Source: Frisingicoccus sp902471845 (GTDB lineage Bacteria; Bacillota; Clostridia; Lachnospirales; Lachnospiraceae). From it: 64,000 nucleotides of DNA. Position numbers and translations under genes: made by a program. The stretch lies in the NCBI RefSeq assembly GCF_047030795.1, contig NZ_JBKYIC010000004.1, one strand, 5' to 3'. Below the pieces are notes generated by a model that was not told the origin of the DNA, ran no database searches, and saw only the letters and a list, made by a program, of their open reading frames with translations. Numbering within the stretch: the first letter of the stretch is position 1; each line of letters begins with the position of its first letter. This document shows, in pieces, positions 53,048 to 62,920 of this stretch.

Positions 53048-53109
53048 CAATAAACCTTCTTTCTACCAATATTTGTGTTTATTATATTAATAGCATGTAC
53101 AAAAATACT

Positions 53110-53730
53110 CTACTTATGCTGATAATAGAAAACCGCCACCTGAGTCCGGTCCCGAAGATTTAATTTATCTAAAATCTGACTCAGATAATTACGCACAGTG
53201 CCTTCACTCAAAAACATTTTCGCCGCAATTTCTTTATTGCTCAGCCCTTCGGCAATCCATCGTATAATTTCCTGTTCCCGCTCATTTATTTCATAAACTG
53301 AATAATCCAGAGAAACTTTCTTTTGAAGCAAATCCGGGATTTTTGCAATAATTTCGTGCCCAAATACTGTCTGTCCCGACTCCACAGCCCGAAGTGCCGG
53401 GAGAATACTGGCATAATCCTGTTTTAAAAGGTATCCCTTTGCTCCGAGCTTCAGTGCTTTAATAATATACTCATCGTCTAAAAATGTTGTCAGGAGCAGA
53501 ATATTGGCTTCTGGAAATTCCTTCAGGATTTCTGCTGAAGCCTCCAGTCCATTCATGTCTTTCATCCGTATATCCATTAAAAGAACATCCGGACGATACT
53601 GATGATACAATGATACTGCTTCTCTCCCATCGGTCCCGATCGCCGCTATGCGGACATCCCCATTCACTTCTAATATGGTTTTCAATGCCTCCGACACAAG
53701 CCGGTCATCATCCACAATTACAATATTCAT
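53110..53730 (-). CDS. NarL/LuxR-type response regulator
   Basis: The 206-residue protein has a receiver domain (IVIVDDDRLVSEAL, phospho-acceptor DVLLMDIRMKDMNGL, LLLTTFLDDEYII, GAKGYLLKQ) and a LuxR-type DNA-binding domain (INEREQEIIRWIAEGLSNKEIAAKMFLSEGTVRNYLSQIL). It follows its kinase gene by 13 bases. The probable target is the divergent ABC exporter operon, which has a matching inverted repeat upstream. Confidence 0.94.
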   Translation of the reverse strand: MNIVIVDDDRLVSEALKTILEVNGDVRIAAIGTDGREAVSLYHQYRPDVLLMDIRMKDMNGLEASAEILKEFPEANILLLTTFLDDEYIIKALKLGAKGYLLKQDYASILPALRAVESGQTVFGHEIIAKIPDLLQKKVSLDYSVYEINEREQEIIRWIAEGLSNKEIAAKMFLSEGTVRNYLSQILDKLNLRDRTQVAVFYYQHK

Positions 53731-53743
53731 CCAAAAACACTCC

Positions 53744-54829
53744 TTACCATTCCTTTGGAATGGTCACAAAAATCTTGAACCCCCGGTCATTCATCGTTTG
53801 AAATGTACCGTTTAATGTCCGGACTCTTTCCTGCATATTCACCAGCCCAATCCCCGAAGTTGTTGACTGAGAGCTGACTCTGCCTGATACGGTCCCATTA
53901 TCTTCAATACAAAGCTGATAAAGCGCCGGATGTTCCCTCATCATAAGAACTACCCGGCTTGCATTACTGTGCTTCATCACATTGGACAATGCCTCCTTTG
54001 TAATACTGATAAAACAGTATTTGATTTCTTTTGGCAAATCCTGTCCCATATCATAACACAACTCCACCGGACAAAATTTGAATTCACTGACCAGATTCTG
54101 TACAGCCTCCTGAAGATTCATCGCCTCATCATGCAGGTCATGGACACTGTTTCGAATACTGTCCATGGCCGAATTCAGGGAATTGTCCAGATTTTCAATG
54201 AGAGGCTGCATTGCCGCTTCTTTATTAATCGTTTTCATCGCACCGACCAACAGAATAGAGCGGGAAAGGACATGGCCTACATTGTCATGAATCTCTCTGG
54301 CAATTCGATTACGCTCCCGCAGCGTTGCCGCATACAGGGCATAGTCCTGCTTTTCCAAAAGCGCTTTATTCTTCTCACTGAGCAGAAAATTCCGCTCTCT
54401 GCTGTCATCCTGACTGCGTTTAAACCAATCTTCCATATATTCAAACTGCTCCGTCCGTTTTTCCAATAAAACGGCCAGCAGCCCCCCAAATGCCCCCAGA
54501 CAGAGAAACAGAAGTACAAATTCGCCTGCATGGATAAAATAATACATTTCCAGGAGTACGCTCATCACCGCAGGGATATATTGATGATCGCGCAGAAAAA
54601 TATACAGGACCACAGGAATAAAATAAGGAAAATCCAGCAAAGCCAGCGCAGCTGCCGTAAAAAACACCCCTGCTGCTGTCCGCACCTGCCACTTTTCAAT
54701 AAAATATCCGCAGCACACAAGTATGACCCCACATAAAAATCCAAACACAAATTGATAATCAACATCTACATATAAGATAGAAAACATCCCGTATATCATT
54801 AATATTCCGGTATCCTGAAAATATCTCAT
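53744..54829 (-). CDS. HisKA_3-type sensor histidine kinase
   Basis: The 361-residue kinase has five or six N-terminal helices (residues ~1-120), a coiled-coil, the phospho-acceptor RNRIAREIHDNVGHVLSRS and an HATPase domain with KEALSNVMKHSNA and SGIGLVNMQERV. This build, without a large external sensor domain, is that of DesK/LiaS-like kinases that detect membrane or cell-wall stress. It is divergent from the exporter operon. Confidence 0.93.
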   Translation of the reverse strand: MRYFQDTGILMIYGMFSILYVDVDYQFVFGFLCGVILVCCGYFIEKWQVRTAAGVFFTAAALALLDFPYFIPVVLYIFLRDHQYIPAVMSVLLEMYYFIHAGEFVLLFLCLGAFGGLLAVLLEKRTEQFEYMEDWFKRSQDDSRERNFLLSEKNKALLEKQDYALYAATLRERNRIAREIHDNVGHVLSRSILLVGAMKTINKEAAMQPLIENLDNSLNSAMDSIRNSVHDLHDEAMNLQEAVQNLVSEFKFCPVELCYDMGQDLPKEIKYCFISITKEALSNVMKHSNASRVVLMMREHPALYQLCIEDNGTVSGRVSSQSTTSGIGLVNMQERVRTLNGTFQTMNDRGFKIFVTIPKEW

Positions 54830-54927
54830 GGCCTGACTCCCCCGGAGAGTTCTCTCCTTTTATATCATTATTTTATTATATCTTAAATATACAACGGCCG
54901 TAAAGAAAAAACCGTTAATTGTGACAT

Positions 54928-54950
54928 TTGTCATGCCCATCCCATGACAA
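54928..54950. promoter_or_regulatory. Inverted repeat, probable NarL-type regulator site
   Basis: TTGTCATG and CATGACAA are perfect complements around a seven-base centre. A TATAAT lies at 54981-54986 without a good -35, so this promoter of the ABC operon probably needs the regulator bound here. A related TGACATTTGTCA dyad overlaps at 54922-54933. Confidence 0.65.
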
Positions 54951-55013
54951 CCGACACTTCAGAATTTTTCAGAGAAAACGTATAATAAAATCAGAAACAA
55001 AGGAGGGTTCGAA

Positions 55014-55943
55014 ATGATTGAAATCAATAATCTGGTCAAACGCTATGGAAATCTGGTCGCTTTGGACCATTTAAATCTGAATATTCATGAAGGGGAAATC
55101 TTCGGCCTGCTCGGCCCGAACGGTTCCGGGAAAACAACAGCGATCAACTGCATGCTCGCTCTTTTAAAATATGATAAGGGAACTATCCGCATTATGGGAG
55201 AAGAAATGCGCCCGGATAATTATAAGATTAAACAGCAGATTGGCATTGTTCTGCAAAATGTGGCTGTCTTTGATGAATTGACGGTTTATGAAAACATCGA
55301 CTATTTTTGCGGGCTGTATATTAAAGATAAAACGAAACGCCGCCACCTGGTAGATGAGGCCATCCAATTTGTCGGTCTGGAGGACTATACCCGGGTTCGT
55401 CCTAAAAAACTTTCCGGCGGTCTCCTGCGCCGTTTAAATATTGCCTGTGGCATTGCCCACAAGCCAAAGCTGATTATTCTGGACGAGCCGACCGTAGCCG
55501 TTGACCCGCAGAGCCGTAATAAAATTCTGGAAGGTATCCAGGAACTGAATCGCCAGGGCTCCACAATCATTTACACCTCCCATTATATGGAAGAAGTAGA
55601 GCAGATCTGTACCCGCATCGCCATCATCGACCATGGCCGCAGTATTGCCGTCGGCACAAAGGAAGAACTGAAAAATATGATCAAGACCGGTGAGACCATC
55701 ACGATTGAGGCCATTGCTCTGGAAGAAAAGCACCTGAGCGATATCCGGCAGCTGCCCCATATATTTGACCTGGACTATCACGAACAGATACTGACGCTTC
55801 GATGCACCGGCGCAGAACACAATCTCATACGGGTCCTGAATTACCTGCAGGAACAGAACATTCCATTTGGACGGGTATTTTCCGAACTTCCGACATTAAA
55901 TGACGTTTTCCTTGAAATCACAGGAAAACAACTGCGTGATTAG
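55014..55943 (+). CDS. ABC exporter ATP-binding protein
   Basis: The 309-residue ATPase has Walker A GPNGSGKTTAI, signature LSGGLLRRLNIACGI, Walker B LIILDEPTVAVDPQ and the switch in IIYTSHYMEEVE. Its C-terminal extension is typical of drug and antimicrobial-peptide exporters. AAAGGAGGG precedes the ATG. It heads a three-gene operon with two permeases and is divergent from the two-component system. Confidence 0.94.
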   Translation: MIEINNLVKRYGNLVALDHLNLNIHEGEIFGLLGPNGSGKTTAINCMLALLKYDKGTIRIMGEEMRPDNYKIKQQIGIVLQNVAVFDELTVYENIDYFCGLYIKDKTKRRHLVDEAIQFVGLEDYTRVRPKKLSGGLLRRLNIACGIAHKPKLIILDEPTVAVDPQSRNKILEGIQELNRQGSTIIYTSHYMEEVEQICTRIAIIDHGRSIAVGTKEELKNMIKTGETITIEAIALEEKHLSDIRQLPHIFDLDYHEQILTLRCTGAEHNLIRVLNYLQEQNIPFGRVFSELPTLNDVFLEITGKQLRD

Positions 55944-55954
55944 GAGGGATTCGA

Positions 55955-57079
55955 TTGCTTCATTTAATCAAATATAATATTATTGTCAAATTGAAAAATT
56001 TTAATGTCGTTTTCTGGCCCCTCTTCTTTCCATTGATTTTGGGAACACTTTTCTATTTTGCGTTCGGTCAGATGGAAGAGGGCGACTTTGAAACCGTTCC
56101 GGTAGCTATCGTCTCCGAAACGGATACAGATATGGTTTTTATTGAATTTCTAAAGGGTATTGAAAACAGCGAAGATGAACTGATCCATACTCAGGAAATG
56201 TCAGAAGATGATGCGCTAAACGCACTGGAAAATCATAAGATATCCGGTATTTTCTATACCGGCCAGACTCCGTCACTGACGGTCAGCAAAAATGGTCTGG
56301 AAGAAAGTATTCTCCAGTCTCTTCTGGAAAGCTATCAAAATGGAAAACGGACCTTAACGACGATTGCCGAAATTCATCCGGAAGGCATGGAACAGGCTGT
56401 TCTGCAAATGTCCGACTACAGTGATCTGGTTCAGCAGGTCTCTCTCGGCGGAAAAACGACCGACGGTAACGCCCAGTTTTTCTATGCGCTCATTGCCATG
56501 GCCTGCCTGTACGGCGCCTTTATTGGTTTTGGCGCTGCCGTCACACTCCAGGCCAATCTGACTCCACTGGCCGCCAGACGCTGTGTGACACCCACACACA
56601 AATTAAAACTGATTGTTTCAGAGATGCTGGCATCTTTCCTTCTGCAATTTGTCAATGTTCTCATTTTACTTGTTTATCTGCGTTATGTCCTTCATCTCGA
56701 TTTTGAGGGACAGCTCTCAAATATGCTGCTGATCAGCCTGATTGGAAGTATGATCGGCGTATCCATGGGTATTTTCATCGGAAGTCTCGGCCGCATGAGC
56801 GAAGGTATAAAAATCGGAATCCTTCTGGGCATATCGATGGTCTGCAGTTTTCTTGCGGGCCTGATGAATAATACTATGAAAAATATTGTCGAACAGCATA
56901 TACCGATTATTAATCGAATTAATCCGGCTGCTCTGATTTCTGATGCCTTTTATTGTATCAACGTCTATGATGATACGGCCCGCTACACAAGAAATCTTAT
57001 CACGCTTTCCATCATGTGCGCTGCTCTAATCATCACTTCATTTTGTCTGGTCAGGAGGGAACGCTATGACAGTATATAA
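55955..57079 (+). CDS. ABC-2 type permease, first subunit
   Basis: The 374-residue membrane protein begins with a TTG at 55955, fixed by AGGAGGG eight bases before. It has one N-terminal helix, a large external domain (residues ~45-170, VPVAIVSETDTDMVFIEFLKGIE), then five or six helices. This is the MmpL-unrelated ABC-2 exporter layout with a YhgE/Pip-like outside loop. It overlaps the next permease gene by 14 bases. Confidence 0.9.
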   Translation: MLHLIKYNIIVKLKNFNVVFWPLFFPLILGTLFYFAFGQMEEGDFETVPVAIVSETDTDMVFIEFLKGIENSEDELIHTQEMSEDDALNALENHKISGIFYTGQTPSLTVSKNGLEESILQSLLESYQNGKRTLTTIAEIHPEGMEQAVLQMSDYSDLVQQVSLGGKTTDGNAQFFYALIAMACLYGAFIGFGAAVTLQANLTPLAARRCVTPTHKLKLIVSEMLASFLLQFVNVLILLVYLRYVLHLDFEGQLSNMLLISLIGSMIGVSMGIFIGSLGRMSEGIKIGILLGISMVCSFLAGLMNNTMKNIVEQHIPIINRINPAALISDAFYCINVYDDTARYTRNLITLSIMCAALIITSFCLVRRERYDSI

Positions 57080-58214
57080 AGGATATATGAAAATTCTAAA
57101 GCAAAATAAAGGCCTCATATTACTCTATCTGGTCATATTTTTCAGTGTCACTATGATGTTCCAGTCTGTTGCCAAAAATGATATGCCCGGCAATTATCAG
57201 GCTGAAAGCGTGAAAATCGGTGTCGTTGACAGTGACGGGGGACCACTGGCCCGGGAATTAATATCCTATCTGAAACAATTTCACAAAGTTACCCTGTTAG
57301 CGGATGATACCGCCGTCATGCAGGAAAAACTGTTCTACCGGGATATAGAGTATATCGTCCGCATTCCATCCGGCTTTTTTGATACCTGTATTGTTAATGG
57401 GCAAAAACTTTCCGTGACAAAGGTTCCCGGAAGCTACACCTCCTTCTATGTGGACCAGCAGATCAACAGCTTTTTGAATAATGCCCGCGCTTACTATGCC
57501 GCCGGTTTTTCCGAAAAAGAAGCCGCCGAGGCTTCCAAAACACCGTCCACGGTCAAAGTCAATCTTCTGGACACCACCGGAACCGCAGGAGCAATACCAA
57601 GCTTTGTCTATTACTATCGATATGTTCCGTATTTATTCCTGTCCGTCCTCTGCTATGTTATGGGCAATATTTTAGCTGCCTTCCGCCGAGGCGACCTTCC
57701 AAAACGTATGCAGGCATCCGCTGTCTCAACGCACCGCCAGAACACCGAAAGCCTGCTGGCCGCCGCTACCATCGCCATCGTCCTGTGGGCGATCACCATC
57801 ATTGCTTCACTGCTTTTTTATCATGATACACTGATAAACCATGCTGGATTTATCTATTACCTGATTAATTCACTAATGATGCTGCTCGTTGCTCTGACGA
57901 TTTCTTATCTGATCGGTCTGATAACAACCAACTCAAATATGTTATCCGGCGTCGTCAATGTCATATCTCTGGGAATGTGTTTCCTCTGCGGCACCTTCGT
58001 GCCCCTGGAATATATGAATTCCGGAGTCAAAACCGCCGCTCAGTTCCTTCCGGTTTACTGGTACGAAAAGACCAATGACCTGCTTGCCCAGTTTGGAAGT
58101 ATTACCGGAGAGGTCCGCATGGAAGTCCTTCAGGCACTGGGCATCCAGCTGGTTTTTGCTGTAACCTTTGTCTGCATCGCCATGGCCATCTCCAAACGGA
58201 AACGTACTGTATAA
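57066..58214 (+). CDS. ABC-2 type permease, second subunit
   Basis: The 382-residue membrane protein has the same layout as the previous one: one helix (GLILLYLVIFFSVTMMFQSV), an external domain with VKIGVVDSDGGPLARELISYL, and a C-terminal membrane block including LSGVVNVISLGMCFLCGTFVPLEYM. The pair would form a heterodimer with the shared ATPase. The operon closes with a perfect hairpin. Confidence 0.9.
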   Translation: MTVYKGYMKILKQNKGLILLYLVIFFSVTMMFQSVAKNDMPGNYQAESVKIGVVDSDGGPLARELISYLKQFHKVTLLADDTAVMQEKLFYRDIEYIVRIPSGFFDTCIVNGQKLSVTKVPGSYTSFYVDQQINSFLNNARAYYAAGFSEKEAAEASKTPSTVKVNLLDTTGTAGAIPSFVYYYRYVPYLFLSVLCYVMGNILAAFRRGDLPKRMQASAVSTHRQNTESLLAAATIAIVLWAITIIASLLFYHDTLINHAGFIYYLINSLMMLLVALTISYLIGLITTNSNMLSGVVNVISLGMCFLCGTFVPLEYMNSGVKTAAQFLPVYWYEKTNDLLAQFGSITGEVRMEVLQALGIQLVFAVTFVCIAMAISKRKRTV

Positions 58215-58217
58215 TAT

Positions 58218-58255
58218 AAGAAAGCATCCTGACCTTAAAACCAGGATGCTTTCTT
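58218..58255. terminator. Terminator of the ABC exporter operon
   Basis: AAGAAAGCATCCTG and CAGGATGCTTTCTT are perfect 14-base complements with a ten-base loop. It separates the exporter from the convergent unknown gene. Confidence 0.7.
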
Positions 58256-58274
58256 GCTGATGCTCTCAAATTTG

Positions 58275-59291
58275 CTATACTTCTTTTTCCAGGAGCTCCT
58301 CCAATGGCCATATTTTCCCGTCCAGATATGTATTCAGGCCGTGAAGTGCATCCCATAGCCGTGATTGTTCTTCATATCCAAACCCTTCAGAAAAGCACTC
58401 CTTTAAGCAAAGGGACATATCATCGCCTGCCACCAAAAGATACTCTGAATTCTCGCAGGCAAGCTTTTGAAGTTTTTTCTTCGCTTCTGCCCAGATACTA
58501 TCCGCCTGGATTTCAGAACACAAAATCTGCAAATACATCATATTACGATTGATGAGAAAGACCTCTTCATTTACTCCATAGCAATTAATCTCCACCCCGT
58601 GATTATTCTTCCATGAATCCATATATGAATAACACAGTTCCCGGAATTTCTCATTTTTCTCTCTTAAAAAGATATAATTGCCATCGCCTCTGTCTTCAAA
58701 GCCAATCGTCTCTAACATCGACTTTAAAAATGATTCATCTGCATTCAGCCGCTTCGCCAACGCCTTCACATTCCATCGATTCCGGCTCACAAGAAACTTA
58801 TAAAACTCTTTCACTTCCGGTTTTGTCTCTTTCTTTTTTCCGAAGGAGGACCAAAGCCATTTCACAACGGAATAAACCGTCATACCTCTTCCAATACAGT
58901 CGATAACCGAACCCGCAACTTCAGCAAAAGAAACCCATTCCTGATACAATCTCAGCAGCATTTCGCTGGCACTGCCGACATTATCCACTTCCGCCTCAAT
59001 CATATCCTGCTCTGTAAGGCCATGGGTATCAAGAAATTCCTGAATCGTCACATCACTGTAAGGCACATTCCATATATACACATCGTCTCTCAAAATGTAC
59101 GGAAACATCCGACCAAGACTCATTAATTCGGATTTGCCGTAATATCGATCAAAGGAAAAATATTTTCCATCCGGATATGCTCTTTTACAGGCCTCCCATA
59201 AATTTTCCTGCAATGATTCTACCGGTACAATAACGGCTTCTCCCACTTTATTCGTTAACGGATATCTCAAAAATAAAATAATCTTCTTCAT
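58275..59291 (-). CDS. Unrecognised protein
   Basis: The 338-residue protein begins MKKIILFLRYPLTNKVGEAV. It has a weakly hydrophobic stretch near residues 115-150 (SFAEVAGSVIDCIGRG, YSVVKWLWSSFG), then a basic helical region (NRWNVKALAKRLNADESFLKSML) that could be a winged-helix-like module, and an acidic C-terminal half. I cannot name a family. It follows a membrane protein with repeat motifs by seven bases on the same strand, so the two are a probable pair. Confidence 0.65.
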   Translation of the reverse strand: MKKIILFLRYPLTNKVGEAVIVPVESLQENLWEACKRAYPDGKYFSFDRYYGKSELMSLGRMFPYILRDDVYIWNVPYSDVTIQEFLDTHGLTEQDMIEAEVDNVGSASEMLLRLYQEWVSFAEVAGSVIDCIGRGMTVYSVVKWLWSSFGKKKETKPEVKEFYKFLVSRNRWNVKALAKRLNADESFLKSMLETIGFEDRGDGNYIFLREKNEKFRELCYSYMDSWKNNHGVEINCYGVNEEVFLINRNMMYLQILCSEIQADSIWAEAKKKLQKLACENSEYLLVAGDDMSLCLKECFSEGFGYEEQSRLWDALHGLNTYLDGKIWPLEELLEKEV

Positions 59292-59298
59292 ATCTATA

Positions 59299-60426
59299 TT
59301 ATACCTGACACAACTTTCTCAGCCACTGCAAATCTTCCGGGTTCCTGTCTTCAAGAAATGACTCAAGCGTACGGAAGTTTATCCATTCTCCCTTATCCTC
59401 ATCTACACGCTGATCTGCCACAAGAAAATTATCCAGACCAATGGCTAATAATTCATTCTTCATCCAATAAAAACTCTGCCGATTGTTTTCTCCATACTGA
59501 AAATAACATTCTATATCCTTGTCCTTGTGAATAATCCAGTTATATTCTATGCCTTTAATAAGTTCTCCGTCTTTCCATTCTCCGTCCCTATATGGTTTAT
59601 GCTCCCGGTCGTATTCAATACCTTTTCCATGGAATTTGCCGTCAAGATAATAGCCGTCATATTTTGCCGTCTTTTCATAACCTTCAAGAATAACTATATT
59701 ATCACCCGGATCATCCCAATCCAACTTTCCATCAAGTACCTTTTCACCATTGGAATAAACACAAAACCAATCTTCTTTATGTTCAAAAAGCAACTTCCCA
59801 TCATTATCATAAATCTGGTTCAATGTCGGCTGATAGGCTTTCTTTTCACCTTTTAACTTACAAATCAAGTCAAACGCAGGCTTATTCAATAATTCCGTGT
59901 AATCAAACACACATGGAAAATATTCAATATAATGACTCAAATACAGGCCGTGTATCCACGGGCGAAGAAATTCTATGATTCCCCCTATATTCTCCTCATC
60001 CTCCAATGCTTTATGTATCCCATTGACCAACGCTGTTAATTGATGAAATTCATCCGGAGATAAACCTTTTCTCAAATCGGCTGAATATACGCTGAGTACA
60101 TCTTTGATACCAGTACATGATTGAGGAAATCTGTCACTTTCGGGCATAAAAATAAACAATTCAAATGCATTCTCAAGTTCCAGCAGTATGGCTGATTTCG
60201 CCTGCTCGATCTTATGTTTCTCATCTCTCTCTTCATCCCATTTCTGCAAAAAATATACCCCCAGTGCGATAGCAACCGTCGCAATCAAAGTATACGTCGA
60301 GACAAAATAACTGATCAACGTAAATATGTCTGTTTTTATTATAATTCCAGATGGTATAAAGAAAAATCCTACGACCGGTAATGCCAAAACCATACCAATG
60401 ATGATAACTATCAAAAACTTTTTCAT
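59299..60426 (-). CDS. Membrane protein with MORN-like repeats, unknown function
   Basis: The protein of 375 residues starts MKKFLIVIIIGMVLALPVVGFFF, with two N-terminal helices, then a coiled-coil and a helical middle. Its C-terminal part has MORN-like repeats (KYDGYYLDGKFHGKGIEYD, YRDGEWKDGELIKGIEYNW). The start at 60426 has GGAGGGAG. The frame is open 36 codons further without a site. Repeats of this type bind lipids or other proteins. Probably anchored facing the cytosol. It pairs with the unknown gene downstream. Confidence 0.65.
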   Translation of the reverse strand: MKKFLIVIIIGMVLALPVVGFFFIPSGIIIKTDIFTLISYFVSTYTLIATVAIALGVYFLQKWDEERDEKHKIEQAKSAILLELENAFELFIFMPESDRFPQSCTGIKDVLSVYSADLRKGLSPDEFHQLTALVNGIHKALEDEENIGGIIEFLRPWIHGLYLSHYIEYFPCVFDYTELLNKPAFDLICKLKGEKKAYQPTLNQIYDNDGKLLFEHKEDWFCVYSNGEKVLDGKLDWDDPGDNIVILEGYEKTAKYDGYYLDGKFHGKGIEYDREHKPYRDGEWKDGELIKGIEYNWIIHKDKDIECYFQYGENNRQSFYWMKNELLAIGLDNFLVADQRVDEDKGEWINFRTLESFLEDRNPEDLQWLRKLCQV

Positions 60427-60591
60427 TGCTCCCTCCAGTTTTAACGTTTGCCATACATTTATCTCTACTTCAATACATTTTAACCAATTATACCATATTC
60501 TTGCTTTAGATGCTCTATGATTGTAAGCGCCCACGCTTCAAATTCCAAATTTCAACTCATAAAAAATCCGTCCCGGAACCCACCAGAACAT

Positions 60592-60626
60592 AAAAAAGCA
60601 CCTGGCAGATTTCTCTGACAGATGCC
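60592..60626 (-). terminator. Terminator after the SWIM protein gene
   Basis: On the minus strand GCATCTG and CAGGTGC pair (one G-T) around an inner CAGA/TCTG stem, followed by six T. About 65 bases past the stop. Confidence 0.6.
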
Positions 60627-60691
60627 TTCCTTTTGTCATTTCAGAAGATTATTGTCCACTAAAATATTAATGATGGCTGATCGGCTTATTA

Positions 60692-62386
60692 CTATAATCG
60701 GCTTAACTCATCCATCATTGCGGGTCTGTTTCTATAATGATCTTTCCATTCTGCCACAATGTCTTCTACTATTTTAGAACCGCCCCTTATTTTCTTCATT
60801 TTACGCAATATGGCCACCAATTGCCGATACTTCCTCCTGTCACCTGTATGTATTGCCATATTATTAACTTCTGTTCTATATTTTTGCAGCAGTTGTTCCG
60901 GATATTCCTTTTTCAAAACATTTTCATACTGCTGCAAGGTGTATAATCCTGTACTTTGCATAACAAATTCAAGTAGTCTGTCATACAGTTTTTCCTCTTT
61001 ATACAGCTGATCTATGTGAGCATATTTCGGAAGCTTTTTAAATAGCTCTTCTCTTTTATCTGTCCATTCTTCTATTGTGTATTGTTTTTTTAATTCCCTG
61101 TATATATCCAGGCTTCCCGCTTCATCTTCCAATATCAGTTTCCACAGTTGCCCTATATATGCATTCTTGTCTCCCTGTAATAGAAAAATATCTTTCTTCT
61201 TTTTACTATATTCGGCTATCAATCCTCTGTACGCCTTATCCATAGAAATACTCTCATCTAAAACCTCCAATGCATGGACATAATCCCTGTTTTTCATACA
61301 AAAATCAATATAATATCTTCTTACGGATGAATTATCCCAATATTTCCTGCAGAATTCTTCTATTTGAGCCTTAGAATTTTTCTGTTTTTCTACTATCTCA
61401 AGATATCTTATTGCCCATTTCCCCATATGGTAGCTTCTGCTCCAATCAGAATCTTTTAGAGATGACTTATTTATCATATCTTCAATAAATTGCAGCTTAA
61501 GCTGTTTAAATTCCTTTTCGCAGAATCCATCCATAATAATTTGTTCAATATATTCTTCCAAGTAATCTATGATGGATCCACCTAAATGCTCCGTAAACCA
61601 GCAAAACATACCTTTCTTTTCGTCCATATCCACCCTGGTAAGAAGTTCCAGCCAAAATTGATAGATAATGTTAGCCAGCATTCCGATCCCACCATCAGAA
61701 TCATCCATATCCGCATTACCTATTAATTCAAATATATAATTCATCAACCTGAATGCGCTCATATAATCCGCATTATCAATCATGCGTCGTGCATCCTCGT
61801 CCAATATTTCCTCTAATTCAGATATAAACCCGCCAACCTCATAGTAACTGATAAAATGATTCCTTCCTAAATAGCGATTTGCAATACTGTCAACCTGGTC
61901 AATGTATCGTTCAACAGCTTCCTCTGTTAACTGCTTGTATATCATACTATTAAAACGAACCAGCAATTTTTCATTTTCACTCAAAATAGTCGCAAGATAT
62001 GATCTTACTACATCATCATCCGCCTCATAAACGATTCTCTCGATTGCTGCGATTTTTTTCCTATACTCCTCCATATTAGATGGTCTGCCAAATATGTCTT
62101 CATCGTTTTCTTCCTGATACGCATCAGTCTGTTCCTCTTCCGACCATTCATATAATACTGCTGCCATATGTTTACAATTATTTCCATCCTCGGCATAAGG
62201 GCATGAACAGTACATATCTGTCACCTCTCCATCTCTAAGAGAAATCTCAACCTTGTAATCCTCTGTTCCTACGACATCCGCCCTTATCCTGTCCTCAGTA
62301 GCATCCAGCTTTTCTACTGCATTTTCACAATAATAATCATATCCACGCTTCAAAATGTGTTTCGCAAATAATTTCTTCCAATTCAT
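60692..62386 (-). CDS. SWIM zinc-finger protein
   Basis: The 564-residue protein begins with a SWIM domain: MYCSCPYAEDGNNCKHMAAVLYEW (CxC...CxH) near residue 55-80, then a long alpha-helical repeat-like region (LEVLDESISMDKAYRGLIAEYSKKK and similar), probably tetratricopeptide-like. SWIM domains bind nucleic acid or proteins. Stand-alone long ones are widespread in Firmicutes and their job is not settled. It stands alone on its transcript. Confidence 0.88.
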   Translation of the reverse strand: MNWKKLFAKHILKRGYDYYCENAVEKLDATEDRIRADVVGTEDYKVEISLRDGEVTDMYCSCPYAEDGNNCKHMAAVLYEWSEEEQTDAYQEENDEDIFGRPSNMEEYRKKIAAIERIVYEADDDVVRSYLATILSENEKLLVRFNSMIYKQLTEEAVERYIDQVDSIANRYLGRNHFISYYEVGGFISELEEILDEDARRMIDNADYMSAFRLMNYIFELIGNADMDDSDGGIGMLANIIYQFWLELLTRVDMDEKKGMFCWFTEHLGGSIIDYLEEYIEQIIMDGFCEKEFKQLKLQFIEDMINKSSLKDSDWSRSYHMGKWAIRYLEIVEKQKNSKAQIEEFCRKYWDNSSVRRYYIDFCMKNRDYVHALEVLDESISMDKAYRGLIAEYSKKKKDIFLLQGDKNAYIGQLWKLILEDEAGSLDIYRELKKQYTIEEWTDKREELFKKLPKYAHIDQLYKEEKLYDRLLEFVMQSTGLYTLQQYENVLKKEYPEQLLQKYRTEVNNMAIHTGDRRKYRQLVAILRKMKKIRGGSKIVEDIVAEWKDHYRNRPAMMDELSRL

Positions 62387-62703
62387 TTTTCAATTCTTTC
62401 CTCAATTGCATTTTTGTTTATGCTGACATCCATTCATTTACTATTTTCAACAGACAGAGCTTAGATATACTTCCGCACTCCTGCGGATAAAGCCATTATA
62501 ACATAGCACATCCGTATTGACCTACAACAGATTGAACAATTTTATACAACACCCATCCTATCTTCACACTCCATTCCAGGCGCAGGCATCCTGTCCCCCA
62601 CAGGTATCTTACACTGCGACCTAAAGGTTTATTTCTTATATCCGGAAATATCTATACTCTTCCAAATACCCGTAGTTCTCCAAGAGTGTATAATGCCCCT
62701 ATT

Positions 62704-62725
62704 AGTTTTATGGTTCCATAAAACT
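62704..62725. repeat. Perfect palindrome upstream of the tyrosine recombinase
   Basis: AGTTTTATGG, TT, CCATAAAACT: ten-base arms, perfect. It could be a recombinase site or an operator. I found no second copy in the window. Confidence 0.5.
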
Positions 62726-62780
62726 CTCTCTTGTTTCAAACAGCTGCACAAATATCACGTAGAACTTCAGACGTATACGA

Positions 62781-62840
62781 TGCCTAACGGAGCACGCCCA
62801 TTCGTAGCATCTGAGATGAGAGATTCCCGAATGGGTATAA
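62781..62840. repeat. Structured intergenic element related to 46107-46173
   Basis: Shares ACGGAGCxCGCC and CCCGAAxGGGT in the same order and near-equal spacing with the element after tsf. The hairpin CCCATTCG/CGAATGGG is followed by a T-run. Confidence 0.35.
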
Positions 62841-62920
62841 ATTTTTTCTGGAATAGAATTCGACATTTCATAACCAGGCACTCATAATTAACATTAAAAA
62901 AGATAAAAGGAGTGCTTATT

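Larger units (their letters stand above)
62387..62920. other. Gene-free stretch upstream of the second recombinase
   Basis: I see no convincing gene. It holds a perfect 10+10 palindrome (62704-62725), an imperfect dyad TATACTCTT/AAGAGTGTATA (62651-62691) and a structured element like that after tsf (62781-62840), whose last hairpin CCCATTCG/CGAATGGG is followed by a T-run and may be a terminator. Confidence 0.5.
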
